Positions 46,201-57,700 of a stretch of 64,000 bases of DNA are shown here, one piece after another. Source of the stretch: Lathyrus oleraceus (taxonomy: Eukaryota > Streptophyta > Magnoliopsida > Fabales > Fabaceae). The stretch's first letter is position 1, and each line of letters starts with the position of its first letter. The position numbers and the translations under genes were made by a program. Where the stretch lies: positions 410,576,031 through 410,640,030 of the forward strand of contig NC_066583.1 in assembly GCF_024323335.1 (NCBI RefSeq), given 5' to 3'. A model generated the notes under the pieces. It was given only the letters and a program-made list of their open reading frames with translations. It ran no database searches and was not told the origin of the DNA.

Positions 46201-47577
46201 AAACAAATCCTTTCCTTCCTCAATCTCAGGAAAAATCACAGTCTTATCAAAACAGTTGATAGAAACTCGGTTAAACACCAACCAGTTCATTCCCAAGATA
46301 ACATCAATCTGCACTAGTGGAAGACACACAAGGTCTATCCCAAAGTCTCTACCAAAAATACTCAAAGGACAATTCAAACAAACTGAAGTAGTAGTCACTG
46401 AACCCTTCGCAGGAGTATCAATCACCATACTTCCAAGCATCTCAGATATCTCTAACTTAAGTTTCACAGCACAATCCAAAGATATAAAAGAATGAGTAGC
46501 ACCGGTGTCAATAATAGCTACAAGAGGAAAGCCATTAATATAACACGTACCTCGGATCAAACGATCATCTGCAGAAGTCTCAGAACCTGATAAAGCAAAG
46601 ACCTTGCCTCCTGACTGATTCTCTTTCTTCGGCTTAGGACACTGTGGACTGATATGACCCAACTCTCCACAGTTGAAACAAGTCACAGTCTTCAACCGGC
46701 ACTCTGCAGCCAAGTGACCACCTTTTCCACACTTGAAACACTTCATCTCAGCGCTGGTACACTCATGGACACGATGTCCAGCCCGACCACATCTATAACA
46801 CTTAGCAGGGGCACTAGAGTCTCCCCCACTAGGCCTCTTCATCCCACTCTGACTCTGAAAACCTTTGCCAGCTGCATACGGTTTTCCACGATCACTCTGA
46901 TTCTTGCCGTTCCTATCAACCCTCTGCGGATAGCTCTCTGCTCTGGCTTTGGAATCCTGTTCAAAAATCCTGCAACAGTCAACCAAGTCAGAAAACACTC
47001 TGATCCGCTGATACCCAATAGCCTGTTTGATCTCGGGACGCAACCCGTTCTCAAACTTCACACATTTCGAAAATTCTCCAGCAGCCTCATTATAGGGAGT
47101 GTAATACTTTGACAGCTCTGTGAACTTAGCAGCATACTCAGTAACAGACCTGTTACCCTGCTTCAATTCCAAGAACTCTATCTCTTCCTTTCCTCTGACA
47201 TCCTCTGGAAAGTACTTCCTCAGGAATCTCTCTCTGAACACAGCCCAAGTGATCTCAGCATTTCCAGCAGATTCCAACTCAGTGCGGGTAGCAACCCACC
47301 AATCATCAGCTTCCTCTGACAGCATATGCGTACCGAACCTGACCTTCTGGTTATCGGCACACTCAGTTACTCGGAAGATCCTCTCGATCTCCTTCAACCA
47401 CTTCTGAGCACCATCTGGATCGTATGCTCCCTTGAACATTGGAGGATTGTTCTTCTGGAACTCACTCAATTGACGAGCAGCTCCCATTCCCACAACATTC
47501 GGATTCCCTCCAAGTACTCCAGCTAGCATTCCCAGAGCCTCAGCAATCGCAGCATCATCTCTACCTCTTCCAGCCAT
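43207..47577 (-). CDS. gag-pol: Tekay chromovirus Gag-Pol polyprotein, 1456 residues, intact
   Basis: A single ORF with no stop or frameshift, starting MAGRGRDD. Domains with rough residues: capsid (40-220), three consecutive CCHC knuckles (about 259-312: [42 protein letters not shown]), aspartic protease with DTGATHSF (about 357), RT with [17 protein letters not shown] and a FIDD catalytic box (about 679), RNase H with [12 protein letters not shown] (about 827), integrase zinc domain (about 1045-1085), and the D-D-E core (Asp about 1110 in SMDFVSGLP, Asp about 1170 in SDRDPRF, Glu about 1210 in DGQTERT). The GPY-type region ([12 protein letters not shown]) is followed by a chromodomain-like end (about 1408-1456, KQLRGKEI and VTWELESKM). 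Chromodomains in this family are thought to direct integration to heterochromatin. All catalytic residues are present, so activity is plausible. Confidence 0.97.
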   Translation of the reverse strand: MAGRGRDDAAIAEALGMLAGVLGGNPNVVGMGAARQLSEFQKNNPPMFKGAYDPDGAQKWLKEIERIFRVTECADNQKVRFGTHMLSEEADDWWVATRTELESAGNAEITWAVFRERFLRKYFPEDVRGKEEIEFLELKQGNRSVTEYAAKFTELSKYYTPYNEAAGEFSKCVKFENGLRPEIKQAIGYQRIRVFSDLVDCCRIFEQDSKARAESYPQRVDRNGKNQSDRGKPYAAGKGFQSQSGMKRPSGGDSSAPAKCYRCGRAGHRVHECTSAEMKCFKCGKGGHLAAECRLKTVTCFNCGELGHISPQCPKPKKENQSGGKVFALSGSETSADDRLIRGTCYINGFPLVAIIDTGATHSFISLDCAVKLKLEISEMLGSMVIDTPAKGSVTTTSVCLNCPLSIFGRDFGIDLVCLPLVQIDVILGMNWLVFNRVSINCFDKTVIFPEIEEGKDLFLSARQVNEEVADGAELFMLLATLEAKDKLVICDLAVVCDFPDVFPEEVNELPPEREVEFSIDLVPGTRPISMAPYRMSAVELAELKGQLEDLLDKKFIRPSVSPWGAPVLLVKKKEGTMRLSVDYRQLNKVTIKNRYPLPRIDDLMDQLVGASVFSKIDLRSGYHQIRVKTEDIQKTAFRTRYGHYEYSVMPFGVTNAPGVFMEYMNRIFHPYLDKFVVVFIDDILVYSKSEEEHAEHLRVVLGVLREKKLFAKLSKCEFWLEEVSFLGHVISRGGVAVDPSKIEAVSNWEAPKSVSEIRSFLGLAGYYRKFIEGFSKLALPLTMLTRKGQAFVWDSKCEEGFQELKRRLTTAPILILPSPSELFEVYCDASLLGLGGVLMQNKQVIAYASRQLRVHERNYPTHDLELAAVVFVLKLWRHYLYGSRFEVFSDHKSLKYLFDQKELNMRQRRWLEFLKDYDFGLNYHPGKANVVADALSRKSLHMSMLMVKELDLIEQFRDLSLVCESTHNNVKLGMLKLTSGILDEIREGQKSDVLLVDKLTLVNQGQGGEFRVDENGVLKFGNQVCIPDVTELKKSILEEGHRSGLSIHPGATKMYHDLKKLFWWPGMKREIASFVYSCLTCQKSKIEHQKPSGLMQPLAIPEWKWDSISMDFVSGLPRTSKNFEAIWVIVDRLTKSAHFIPIRMDYPLERLAELYIEKIVSLHGIPSSIVSDRDPRFTSKFWEGLQRALGTKLRLSSAYHPQTDGQTERTIQSLEDLLRACVLEKGGAWDCYLPLIEFTYNNSFHSSIGMAPFEALYGRRCRTPLCWYESGESVVVGPEIVQQTTEKIKMIQEKMRIAQSRQKSYHDKRRKSLEFQEGDHVFLRVTPITGVGRALKSKKLTPRFIGPYQILERIGEVAYRVALPPSLANLHEVFHVSQLRRYIHDPSHVVQVDDVQVRDNLTVETSPMRIEDRELKQLRGKEIALVKVAWGGPAGGNVTWELESKMKESYPELFA

Positions 47578-47702
47578 CTCTATTCTGAAAACCCAAACAA
47601 CTAAAACAATAAGTACTGATAGGGTTACACAACACCTATCCCGTACAGGGGAAACAGAATAATTACGACTCGACTCGACCGACTATGCTCTGATACCACT
47701 AA
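47578..47702 (-). other. Tekay leader and tRNA-iMet-type primer site
   Basis: The short leader lies between the gag-pol ATG (47577) and the 5' LTR. The primer site, minus-strand TGGTATCAGAGC, is at 47698-47687, four bases from the LTR end. Confidence 0.9.
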
Positions 47703-49644
47703 TGTAACACCCTTATAAAATACCCCAAATATTTAATTAAAAATAATAAACGTATAACAATTCAGAGTAATTATGCCATTCAAGGGTGTCACACATAATA
47801 TTCACACCATTCAACCATATAACGGTCATGCTCTTTTATTAATTCAAAACATAAACATTTGCATAAAACGCAGCGGATAGAGATCTCCTCGATCATGTAA
47901 AACATGTAACATTCACATGTAAATTATTCAACAACATAAAACATCCCATCCCGATGTTACATCTATCAGAGCACGACCCACTAAGGAGACTACACTAGAC
48001 TCCAAGCATTCGCTTCTACTCAACTCATTTCTCGTTACCTGAAAAATAGTTGTAAGGGTGAGTTCCTCAATCAATATAATAAGCATTATAGAATATAATG
48101 TCATGTTAAGTAACTTAACACATTAATCACCCTAATCGCAACATACAATCAGTAACAGCACATCAGTTCAACATCATACTCAACACCAATATAAAGCACA
48201 CGTATAATCTCAAATCATACTCCATAACAACACAGACACACGTATAATATTGGAATACATCCATTCATATTATACGCCATACATACATTATGCAATGAGA
48301 CTCCACACATGCGGTACCGACTATTCTTGAACATATAGTTCAAGCTCACCGATCCCTCCAGATACGGCTACTAAGCTCACTAGTCCCACTCATTTGAGAC
48401 CTAGTGACTCACTCACTAATTCCTCACCATGGGAATTAGCTACAGCCCTGAAGGCTAGACTATGCACACTAATCATCTAGCATACAAACATCAACAACAA
48501 TTCCATAATAATTCACTCACTAATTCCTCACCATGGGAATTAGCTACAGCCCCACAGGCTATGCTATGCACGCTAATCATCTAGCAATGCAGCATCAACA
48601 ACACTTCACAACGGACATATGCTCATACTCTAAGCCATACAACAGTCCATTCACACATACATGCATAATACATACATTCACATCATTATGCATACCATCA
48701 TTCATCATCAACACATGTATCAACACATCATTATCATGTAAATCAATTAAACACAGTATTAGCACGCTCTACTAATACCTATACTACTCAAAACAGCGGG
48801 AAATAATCCCTATTACACCATACGCCAACATAGGCCAACTCTCAATTGTGTACACAACATTAAAAAGCCAATTTTTCCACTCTGTAACAGTGTTAACCGG
48901 TTAACGCCCTGGGTTAACCGGTTAACGCAGGCAAAAACACATTTTCCGGCAAAACGCAACAGTGTTAACCGGTTAACGCCCTGGGTTAACCGGTTAACGC
49001 AGGCAAAACAGCACATTTTCACAAATCATAACAGTGTTAACCGGTTAACACCCTGGGTTAACCGGTTAACGCAGACAAAACAGCAGTTCCTGCACTAACA
49101 CAAGGCAGAACGCAGAATTCTCCGCATTTTCCGCCGTTGGAGGACTTCCGGACCTCCGATTCCGATTCCGTAAAAAGCTATACGTTCGGAATTTCATAAC
49201 TAACCCAAACACAGATTCAATTACAGTCTAAATACAATTTATCCAACTCAATTCTTCAGCATCAACAATCCCAATTAGGGTCAAATTAACGGCTTATCAC
49301 TACCCATCACATATTATCCCATAATACCCATTAATCGACGATAAACCCCCCTTACCTGATTAATCCGGCAAATCTTTGAGCTCTAAGCTTTTCTCTCTTC
49401 AACCTTCAGCCCTTGCTCTGTCTCTGTGCCCTTTTCCTCTTTCACGATCGTTTCTCTGTTTTCACGTAAAACCTTATTTTTACCAAATGGGATTCTTTCT
49501 CTCATTTCCAACATATATGTATTTTCCAAATAATAATAGTAATCCAATAATAATAATAATAAAATTTCCAATTATTTAATTAAATTAATAAATAAATTAT
49601 TAACTCAATTCAAATAATTATTTTATTATTATCGGGGTGTTACA
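47703..49644 (-). repeat. 5' LTR of the Tekay element (1942 bp)
   Basis: Same length and boundaries as the 3' LTR, with the palindrome array at 48889-49084 and the 104 bp duplication from about 48410. Differences from the other LTR are single substitutions, for example at 47891, 48205 and 48234. Confidence 0.96.
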
Positions 49645-49649
49645 ATTGG

Positions 49650-51949
49650 ACCGAGGATTGCCAGAAAGCTTTCGACAGTATTAAAGAGTATATGTCTGAA
49701 CCTCCGATTCTGTCTCCGCCTGTAGAAGGAAGACCTTTGATCATGTATCTGACTGTTCTTGAAGACTCAATGAGTTGTGTCCTTGGTCAGCAAGACGAAT
49801 CAGGGAAGAAGGGGTATGTTATTTACTACCTGAGTAAGAAGTTCACTAATTGTGAGTCTCGATACTCAATGCTTGAGAAGACATGTTGTGCGTTGGCTAG
49901 GGCTGCTAAGCGCTTAAGCCAGTATATGTTGAATCATACGACTTGGTTGATATCCAGAATGGATCCAATCAAGTACATCTTCGAGAAGCCGTCTTTAACA
50001 GGGAGGATTGCCTGTTGGCAGATGTTGTTATCTGAGTATGATATTGAGTATCGAGCTCAGAAGGCTATTAAAGGTAGTATCTTGGCTGACCACTTGGCAC
50101 TTCAGCCTATTGAAGATTATCAGTCAGTTCAGTATGACTTCCCAGATGAGGAGATTTTGTATTTGAAAATGAAAGATTGCGATGAGCCTACACTCGATGA
50201 AGGGCCAGAGCCTGGCTCTAAATGGTGTATGGTATTTGATGGCGCTGTAAATCAGTATGGAAATGGTATTGGGGAAGTGATTATTACTCCTCAGGGCACA
50301 CATATTCCTTTTACAGCAAGGCTAACTTTCAAATGCACGAATAATATGGCTGAATATGAGGCATGTATTATGGGTTTAGAAGAGTGTATTGGTCTAAGGA
50401 TCAAGCATCTTGATGTATATGGAGATTCGGCCCTCGTTGTTAACCAGATTAAGGGTGAATGGAAGACGAATCAGCCTGGCCTCATCCCATATAGAGATTA
50501 TGCAAGGAGGATTTCAACCTTCTTTACTAAGGTCGTCTTCCATCATATTCCTCGAGACGAGAATCGGATGGCAGATGCACTTGCTACACTTGCTTCTATG
50601 ATCGTGGTTAGACTCTGGAATGAAGTTCCCAATATCACTGTGATGCGCTTGGACATACCAGCTCATGTGTTCGCAGTAGAAGAGGTAAAAGATGATAAGC
50701 CGTGGTATTATGACATCAAGTGTTTCCTTCAGAACCAGATTTACCCGCCTGGGGCATCTGTGAAAGATAGGAAGACTTTGAGGAGGTTGTCAGGCAGTTT
50801 CTACCTCAATGGCGAAGTGCTTTATAAGAGAAATGTTGACATGGTTCTGCTCAGATGCGTGGATAGACACGAAGTAGACCTGCTAATGACTGAGGTCCAT
50901 GAAGGTTCGTTTGGTACTCATTCCAATGGACATGCAATGGCTAGAAAGATGTTGAGAGTAGGCTACTATTGGCTGACAATGGAGTCTGACTGCTGCAAAT
51001 ACGTGAAGAAATGCCATAAGTGTCAAATTTACACGGATAAGATTCGTATTCCTCTGACACTTCTGAATGTGATTTCATCACAATGGCCCTTCTCCATGTG
51101 GGGAATTGACATGATTGGCATGATAGAACCGAAAGCATCCAACGGACACAAATTTATTCTCGTAGCAATTGATTACTTCACCAACTGGGTTGAAGCGGCG
51201 TCATATGCAAATGTGACCAGGCAGGTGGTAGTGAAGTTTATCAAGAATCAGCTTATATGCCGTTATGGTGTGCCAGATAAGATCATTACTGATAATGGAT
51301 CTAACTTGAATAACAAAATGATGAAAGAGCTGTGTAATGAGTTCAAGATTGCACACCATAATTCTTCTCCTTACAGACCCAAGATGAACGGGGCTGTTGA
51401 AGCTCCTAATAAGAATATCAAGAAGATTATCCAGAAGATGGTTGTCACGTATAAGGATTGGCATGAGATGTTGCCATTTGCTTTGCATGGATATCGTACA
51501 TCTGTCCGCACTTCAACAGGGGCAACCCCTTTCTCTCTTGTTTATGGCATGGAGGTTGTACTCCCAGTAGAGGTGGAGATCCCATCAATGAGAGTCTTGA
51601 TGGAAGCCAAGTTGACTGATGCTGAATGGGTTCAGAGTCGTTATGACCAACTGAATTTGATAGAAGAGAAGAGATTGACTGCCATGTGCCATGGTCAGTT
51701 ATATCAACAAAGAATGAAGAAAGCTTTTGATAAGAAGGTCAAGCCTCGTGTGCTCCAGGATGGTGACCTTGTGCTCAAGAAGTCTTGTCTTTCGCGCCCG
51801 ATTCCAGGGGCAAGTGGACTCCAAACTATGAAGGTCCATATGTTGTTAAGAGAGCCTTTTCAGGCGGTGCTTTGATACTTACAACTATGGATGGGGAGGA
51901 TTTCACTCGTCCTGTGAATTCAGATGCAGTCAAGAAATACTTCGCCTAA
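49650..51949 (+). pseudogene. Ogre-2 dual RNase H and integrase, one C-terminal frameshift
   Basis: The coding sequence resumes after the ATTGG copy and is open for about 727 codons from 49692. The Ty3-type RNase H (LSKKFTNCESRYSMLEKTCC region) covers the first 150 residues. A second, archaeal-like RNase H follows, with its acidic set in FDGA (about 182), AEYEA (220), YGDSAL (244) and ADALA (294). The integrase has the zinc region ending CHKCQ (about 395-442), Asp in GIDMIG (473), Asp in TDNGSN (533) and Glu in GAVEA (568). A frameshift near 51795 gives a premature end at 51875; in the other frame the homologous C-terminus runs to the TAA at 51947-51949. Apart from that and the Tekay insertion, the region looks functional. 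Confidence 0.92.
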
Positions 51950-54795
51950 AAATAAAAGCAGAATAGCTCGCTAAGTTGTAAACCCGAAAGGGGGGCTTAG
52001 GCAAAAATGAGCGTCTCGGTGGATTGAAAACCCAAAAGGGCGGTCCAGGAAAAAGTTAGAGACACATAAAAAATGAATATTTGTATCCCGCTAGATTGAG
52101 TACCTCATCCTGGGGCAATCTAGGCAAAAATTAGGGATTTGGCAAGTAACTACATCCTGACAAGGCTTTGTTCTACAACTATCATCCGTCGGAGATTCTT
52201 GCTCATTCATCATCAACCGAAGCTTCAAATACATCAGATTCAGAATTGGTGGAGAAATGGTCATTATGTTCAATGTAGCCCTTTTCCAATATATATCACC
52301 AATTTCAAATTTGTATAGATCTATGGAGTCTTGCCATTTGCAGACTACCATTCCATCAATAAATTTGAGCCTTTTATCCAATTGTTTGCACTCTTATTCA
52401 TTTCTATTCGACAAATGTTTTGCATGTTTTAATTGAGAAAATATCATTGTTTTGAATAAACAAATTTTTCATAACCTGTTTTTAAACAAAATGAACATTC
52501 ACAACGACGAAAAGATACTTAGGAGATCCTCAGTGCTCTCCCAACGATGGTATGATCTCCAACAGGGTAAGACAATTGTTCATATTCCTGGCATGATTGT
52601 ATCTTCTTCCTCTGGAGCCTTTTATGGTTTATCCTGCTGAGTGGAACGCTTGTTGAGATATTCACCACTCTCCCATTCAACGGAGTATCAATCTTTTCTC
52701 CTCAGCAGATGTGATCTCCTTGGTGGGTACGGTATTTGGTGGTTGATCCCCAGAATCCCTTTATCCCTTGGATAGATTTCCCAGTGGAGTTGCTTATGCG
52801 GCAGATTTTATTTGTGCAATGAACCCCGGTCCCCAGCCGGATTGACCGATGCTTCATCCCCTGCGGAGATTTTGTTGCTTCCCGGTATCTCTGATCCCCG
52901 AAAGATTGGATACTCTGCGGTGGACCTGGCTTTCTCTCTTGAGATGTAGTACCGGATGTTTGTGTGCTTATCCTTTAAAATTGTTTGTGTTAGAAATGTC
53001 TGTCTATCAGCATTCATCATACCTAAATCATGCATGCTTGCATATAATTTTCACTCATTCAGATATTCATATTACATTTTGTGCCATATATCTTTGTTTG
53101 TTATTCCTCTGCTAGTCGGTAATACATTCCCCAAGCAGATGTTGGCGTCTGATCCCTCAATGTAGAGTCATCCCATTAAGCAGAAAGTGTTTATATTTCC
53201 TTCTGCATTCCCCACCGAGTTATATCCTCGTGGACAACGTTTGTTTTTACTTCCTCCCAATACATATATTGGGATGGGTTGCCCTATTGAGTTATATCCT
53301 CATTAGGACAAGTCTTGATTTAGTGTGCCTCTTTGGTTTGATCCTAAATTGGCATCTTGTGATTGTTTCCTTTGCTTCCCCGTGGTATAAATGAATAATT
53401 TCTCAGTAATTAGTAATCATTCATATTTATCCCCGGCGAAGTTTGTGGTTTTCTACCCTTATACCGGTAGTTGTAAACCCTACTTTCTTTCTCTTGCAGA
53501 GTTAACCTCTTGTTCATCGGAATCGATGACGGTTACTTTTCCGTGGTTTCCTACCCAGTATCTGGTAGGTGAAATTCCCTCCTTGACGGTTATCTTCATC
53601 CAATATTCGGTGTTGATATCCCCCCCATTTGCTTGGATAATTGCTTTGATTACGCAATTTATCCCCAGCGAGTCATCTCTCGTCTACCCTATTGTTGTTG
53701 GTAACGATTGTTTCTCTCCTGAATTGGTCATCATTATGTACTTAGTTTCAGTATCCTGATGCCTTTTCTTTTCGGTCGATTTATCCTTTATTAACCCAGT
53801 AACCGGTTGTGGATAATCGTCCATGCGAATGTATTATCTACGTTCTGACGGTAATAGATAATATATTTCATGCACTCTTTGGTTGAAGCCTTTTGTTCTT
53901 CCCCAGTCGAGTAAGATTTGTATCCCCTTTGCGGAATCGAATATCCATCCTATAACCAAGTCTGCTTTTATCCCTCTTTTGGATGATGAGTGTTTTGGAA
54001 ATATTCCCCAATTCACGCCTTGGTTGGTCACCTATTATATGCCCAGTAACCGGTATCCCTGGTGTTCCTTCCTTCTTCTCCCTATTATGACTTTTTTGCC
54101 CCCTGTGGAGTCAGATTTTCCTGAGTCGAAATATACCCTTTTAGGTCTTCCTCAGATGATTTGGAGTTTTGATATCTCTCACCCTTATACCGGTCTTAGA
54201 TATTCATTCTTCCTGAGCATGTTGTTCTCTCACCCTTATACCAGTGTTCAGATCACACGTCTCTTTGAGCCTATTACCCAGTAACCGGTAATACCTCATC
54301 CCGTTGCTTCCCCAGGAGAGTCCTTTTGGGATATCCCCAGTGAGGTCCCTTAGTGGATTATCCTCACCTGAGTCCGGATTTTTATCCGAAGTACCCGTTG
54401 TGGTTAGCTTTTGCTGTATTGGCATATTCCTCAATTCGGGCGTCCTCGAGTCGGTTCGAGTCTTTCCAATGGACTTATTCCCTTTGGATTTCTGCTCCCC
54501 AAGCCTTGAGTCGTGCCCTGCTCACGCATTTCCTTCTTATCCCCATTAGAGTCCCCAGAGTCTCTGTCCCATTTTATGAGCATATTACTCATATGGAATT
54601 TCAATTTCCTCCTGATCTTTACCTTCGTGGACACATATCCCCACAGAGTGTTACCTTTCTGCATACATTTGCATTATGAGGTCTCTTAGGGACCAAAATT
54701 CGTCTCTTTGTTATTATTTAACCCCATTCTACCTCGTCGAAACGAATATTTTAACCTTCACTTCTCCGGCTAGAATGACCTTAAATAGGGGCATC
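51950..54795 (+). other. Ogre-2 3' UTR with post-integrase module and degenerate repeats
   Basis: 2.8 kb without recognisable coding sequence. The first part (51968-52135) has three iterations of a module with short C-run/G-run hairpins (CCCGAAAGGG at 51983-51992, CCCAAAAGGG at 52031-52040) and CTTAGGCAAAAATG or CTAGGCAAAAATT words. From 53400 on, short words recur: CCCAGTAACCGGT at 53795, 54042 and 54277, and ACCCTTATACCGGT-like words near 53457, 54182 and 54231. The end is TTAAATAGGGGCATC (54781-54795), the polypurine-type junction. Hypervariable 3' UTRs with tandem repeats are known for Tat elements. Open frames here (for example 53883-54284) do not resemble proteins. Confidence 0.8.
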
Positions 54796-57700
54796 TGTAA
54801 GACCCCAATTTTGGCCCTAAGATCCCTCATGGCATGATAACATTTCATTTGCATAGCCTCAAGGATCTTAAGCATCTTGGTTCCCTTTACCTTTGGGTGG
54901 GACTCCTTTTGAGTGGTGTGAGATCACCAAGCATGCTTGAATTGTATATCATTGCTTTTCTCATCTTGTTTACTAACCAAAAGTACAAAAAATATGTCAC
55001 TAACATCTTTTGTTTTGTAGCTTGAGCAATCACAAGGTCCAAAGCTTCAAAGAGATCATTAGTACAAAGACATGGTCAAGAGGAGATGATAACAAGCATG
55101 GTAATGGTTCCCAAAGCTCTCATCCATCAAATATGCCTCCCTAGTACCTATATTCATCATTTTGATCAAAGAAAGTCAAAGGGCTTGAGGCCTTGTTCTT
55201 CAAGAAAACCCTAATTCATCTGTGCACCATAATGCCTTGCTCCTGAAGCAACCTCAGCCCATGATCAAACATAATCAAGGGAAGTTCTTTAACTCATTAT
55301 TTCATGCATATTTGAACTTATTTGAGTGTCCTCAATCATCAATTCATCAAGATATCGGTTGTGGACTTGAGAAGTTGATCAGTCAATTCATCTAACTATT
55401 TTGAAATGCACTGAGACCTAAATTTTGATGTGTTGGTCAAATGGAGATGATTCTAAAAAAAAAAAGTATTCTTAAGGACAATATGAACAACTTTCATGTT
55501 CATCAAAATTTGATTTGAAGCTTGGAAGGTCATCATCCATTCCAAAACATTATAAGTCATTTTGACTGAAACCCTAATTTTGGGTCAACTTCCCAAGGAC
55601 ACAACTCATTCATTTTTTATGATTTTGAGGTGGGATCAAATGAATTGGAATGCTTAAGATGTTTACCTAAAATGTTATGTTGAACAAAGTTTCAAAATCT
55701 CAAAGGAAATACATTTGATAATGCAAGACATTATAGGTCCTTTTTGACCAAATGCATTGAAAGTCAAAAAAGTCCAACTTCAAGTGCCCATAACTCTCTC
55801 ATAAAAATTCCAAATGATTAAAACTTTCAGTCCATTTTTATTGTATTGAAAAGATCTACAACTCTTATGTTGGAGGTTTTTCCATTTGAGGCTTGAATCA
55901 TCAAAATAGAGGGGCTTGAAAATTGGCCAATTTTAGAAACCTTGCCTTGACATGTCATGCACCTTGCACTTTAAACTCAATTTTCACAAGTTTCCACACT
56001 TTAAATGGAATTTTTTGCCCAACATAACAATTGTTCCTTACATCAAGACCTTTCCAACCATTACTCACATGATCATGTTTGGATTTTTTCATTGGGACTT
56101 TTGAAGAGATGAATGTTTAGGTACAAATGAGGAATTCACTTGAAATCGTGGTACATAAGCAATTGCCTTGCAAGTCACATGTCCAATTTCATTTGGCTGA
56201 TGCTCAGAAATCATTTGGCATTGTTTTTGGGCTTTGTGCATGATCATGCAAGCCCATGCAATGAAGCTCCACATGCCATGCACACAGATTGATCACATTC
56301 TCCTTGTCGCTTCCTCTATAAATAGAGACCTCATTCCATTCATTTCAGAGACCTGATTTAACCTGAATTGCTGCAAAAATCAAAAGTCAACCTCTCACCA
56401 AAGAAGCAATTTCATTTTTCTCAAACTTTTCAGATCTAAAATTCAACTTCATCTGGTTGAATTCTTAGATCTAATGCTTCTAAACCTTCATCATTCATCT
56501 CATTGAACTTCTGTTTTGGTAAAGAAAGCAAGGAATCGAGCTCAAGTTACCAGAATTCAAGCTTACACTTCAACTAGTATTTTCTTCGAATCTCATCATC
56601 CATTGACCTATTTGCTTGGATCTTGTGTTGGCTGAAGTCCTCTAAATAGAGGCATCATGATTATGCATTCAATTTTTGAAATCCATTAAGTTCATGATGA
56701 ACACCAAATTTTTCAATCTCTGATTTCTCACACCATGGAAATCTAGAGTGAAAATGGATGGTACAGGGATGATGTACATCATCCCAGCTTTCTAAAGATG
56801 TATAGATCGTGCATTTTCATTAAGGTTTGGATCTCTGCAATTTTCGCTGGAAAATCCAAGCTCACCGGAGAAGACGGTGGCTTCGGTGGCTTCATCATTG
56901 CCAGATCAATTCCTGGCCGTGTGATCTCTTTTCCAGATCTAATCTGGACCTTCCATTGTTATGACTTTTTATATTGCCTCGTGTGTCTTAGTTGACTAAG
57001 GCATAGGATACACGCGCGCTGAGAGCCCTTGGATTTGCCAAGTCATTTAATGAAATGAATCCAACGCGTGTGCTTTTTTCTTTTTTTTGATTTAATCCAT
57101 TTTATTTTCTTAATTCCATTTTATTTCAAAAAATCATAACTCTCTCATTTTTAATCCAAAAATTATGGGACCAATTGCATTAGTCTCCAAATAACTTCTA
57201 GTTTCTCTTTCTGATTTTTAATATTTTTTATTTTGTCATTTGATATTTTTTGTGAATTTTCTCTTTTCTGGTTATTTTTAATTCATTTTAAATAGTTTTT
57301 GATATTCAAAAAATCCAAAAATATTTTCCTAACCTATTTGAATGATGATGGATCTATGAAAAATATTCTCATCAATTTTCAAATTGATTTGATATTTATT
57401 TGAGATTTTAGTTCAATTAGGTTATTTTTATTCATTTTTAATTGATTAAAAATAGTTTCTGACTTTTAAAAATGTTGAAATTTTTTGTCAAACTTTGTTT
57501 GACCTTGTTGAACTTGGGATAAATTACTTAGACCTTTCAAGGTTGAATTGGAGTAATTTTGAAGTTTGACCTTTCCATTATTTTAATTCAAGTTTAATTT
57601 TAAATATTTAAAAAATGCCAAAAAATAGTTTATTCATTTCTTGACTCCCAATCTTCATCTCACTTCTGTTTTTGATTGTTTGACCTTGACTTTCAATGTT

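Larger units (their letters stand above)
41223..49644 (-). mobile_element. Tekay-type chromovirus (Ty3/gypsy), complete and apparently intact
   Basis: An 8422 bp element on the minus strand with two 1942 bp LTRs, a tRNA-iMet-type primer site, a single uninterrupted gag-pol ORF with C-terminal chromodomain-like region, a polypurine tract and a perfect ATTGG target duplication. I count about 12 substitutions and no indels between LTRs (about 0.6%). At a commonly used plant rate of 1.3e-8 per site per year this implies a few hundred thousand years. It is the youngest layer in the window. Confidence 0.96.

Noticed and set aside
43657..47526. Several plus-strand open frames of 60-150 codons
   Set aside because: All are antisense to the intact Tekay gag-pol ORF.
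53391..54679. Overlapping open frames of 81-133 codons in the Ogre-2 3' UTR
   Set aside because: No motif, both strands equally open, region is a repeat-prone UTR.
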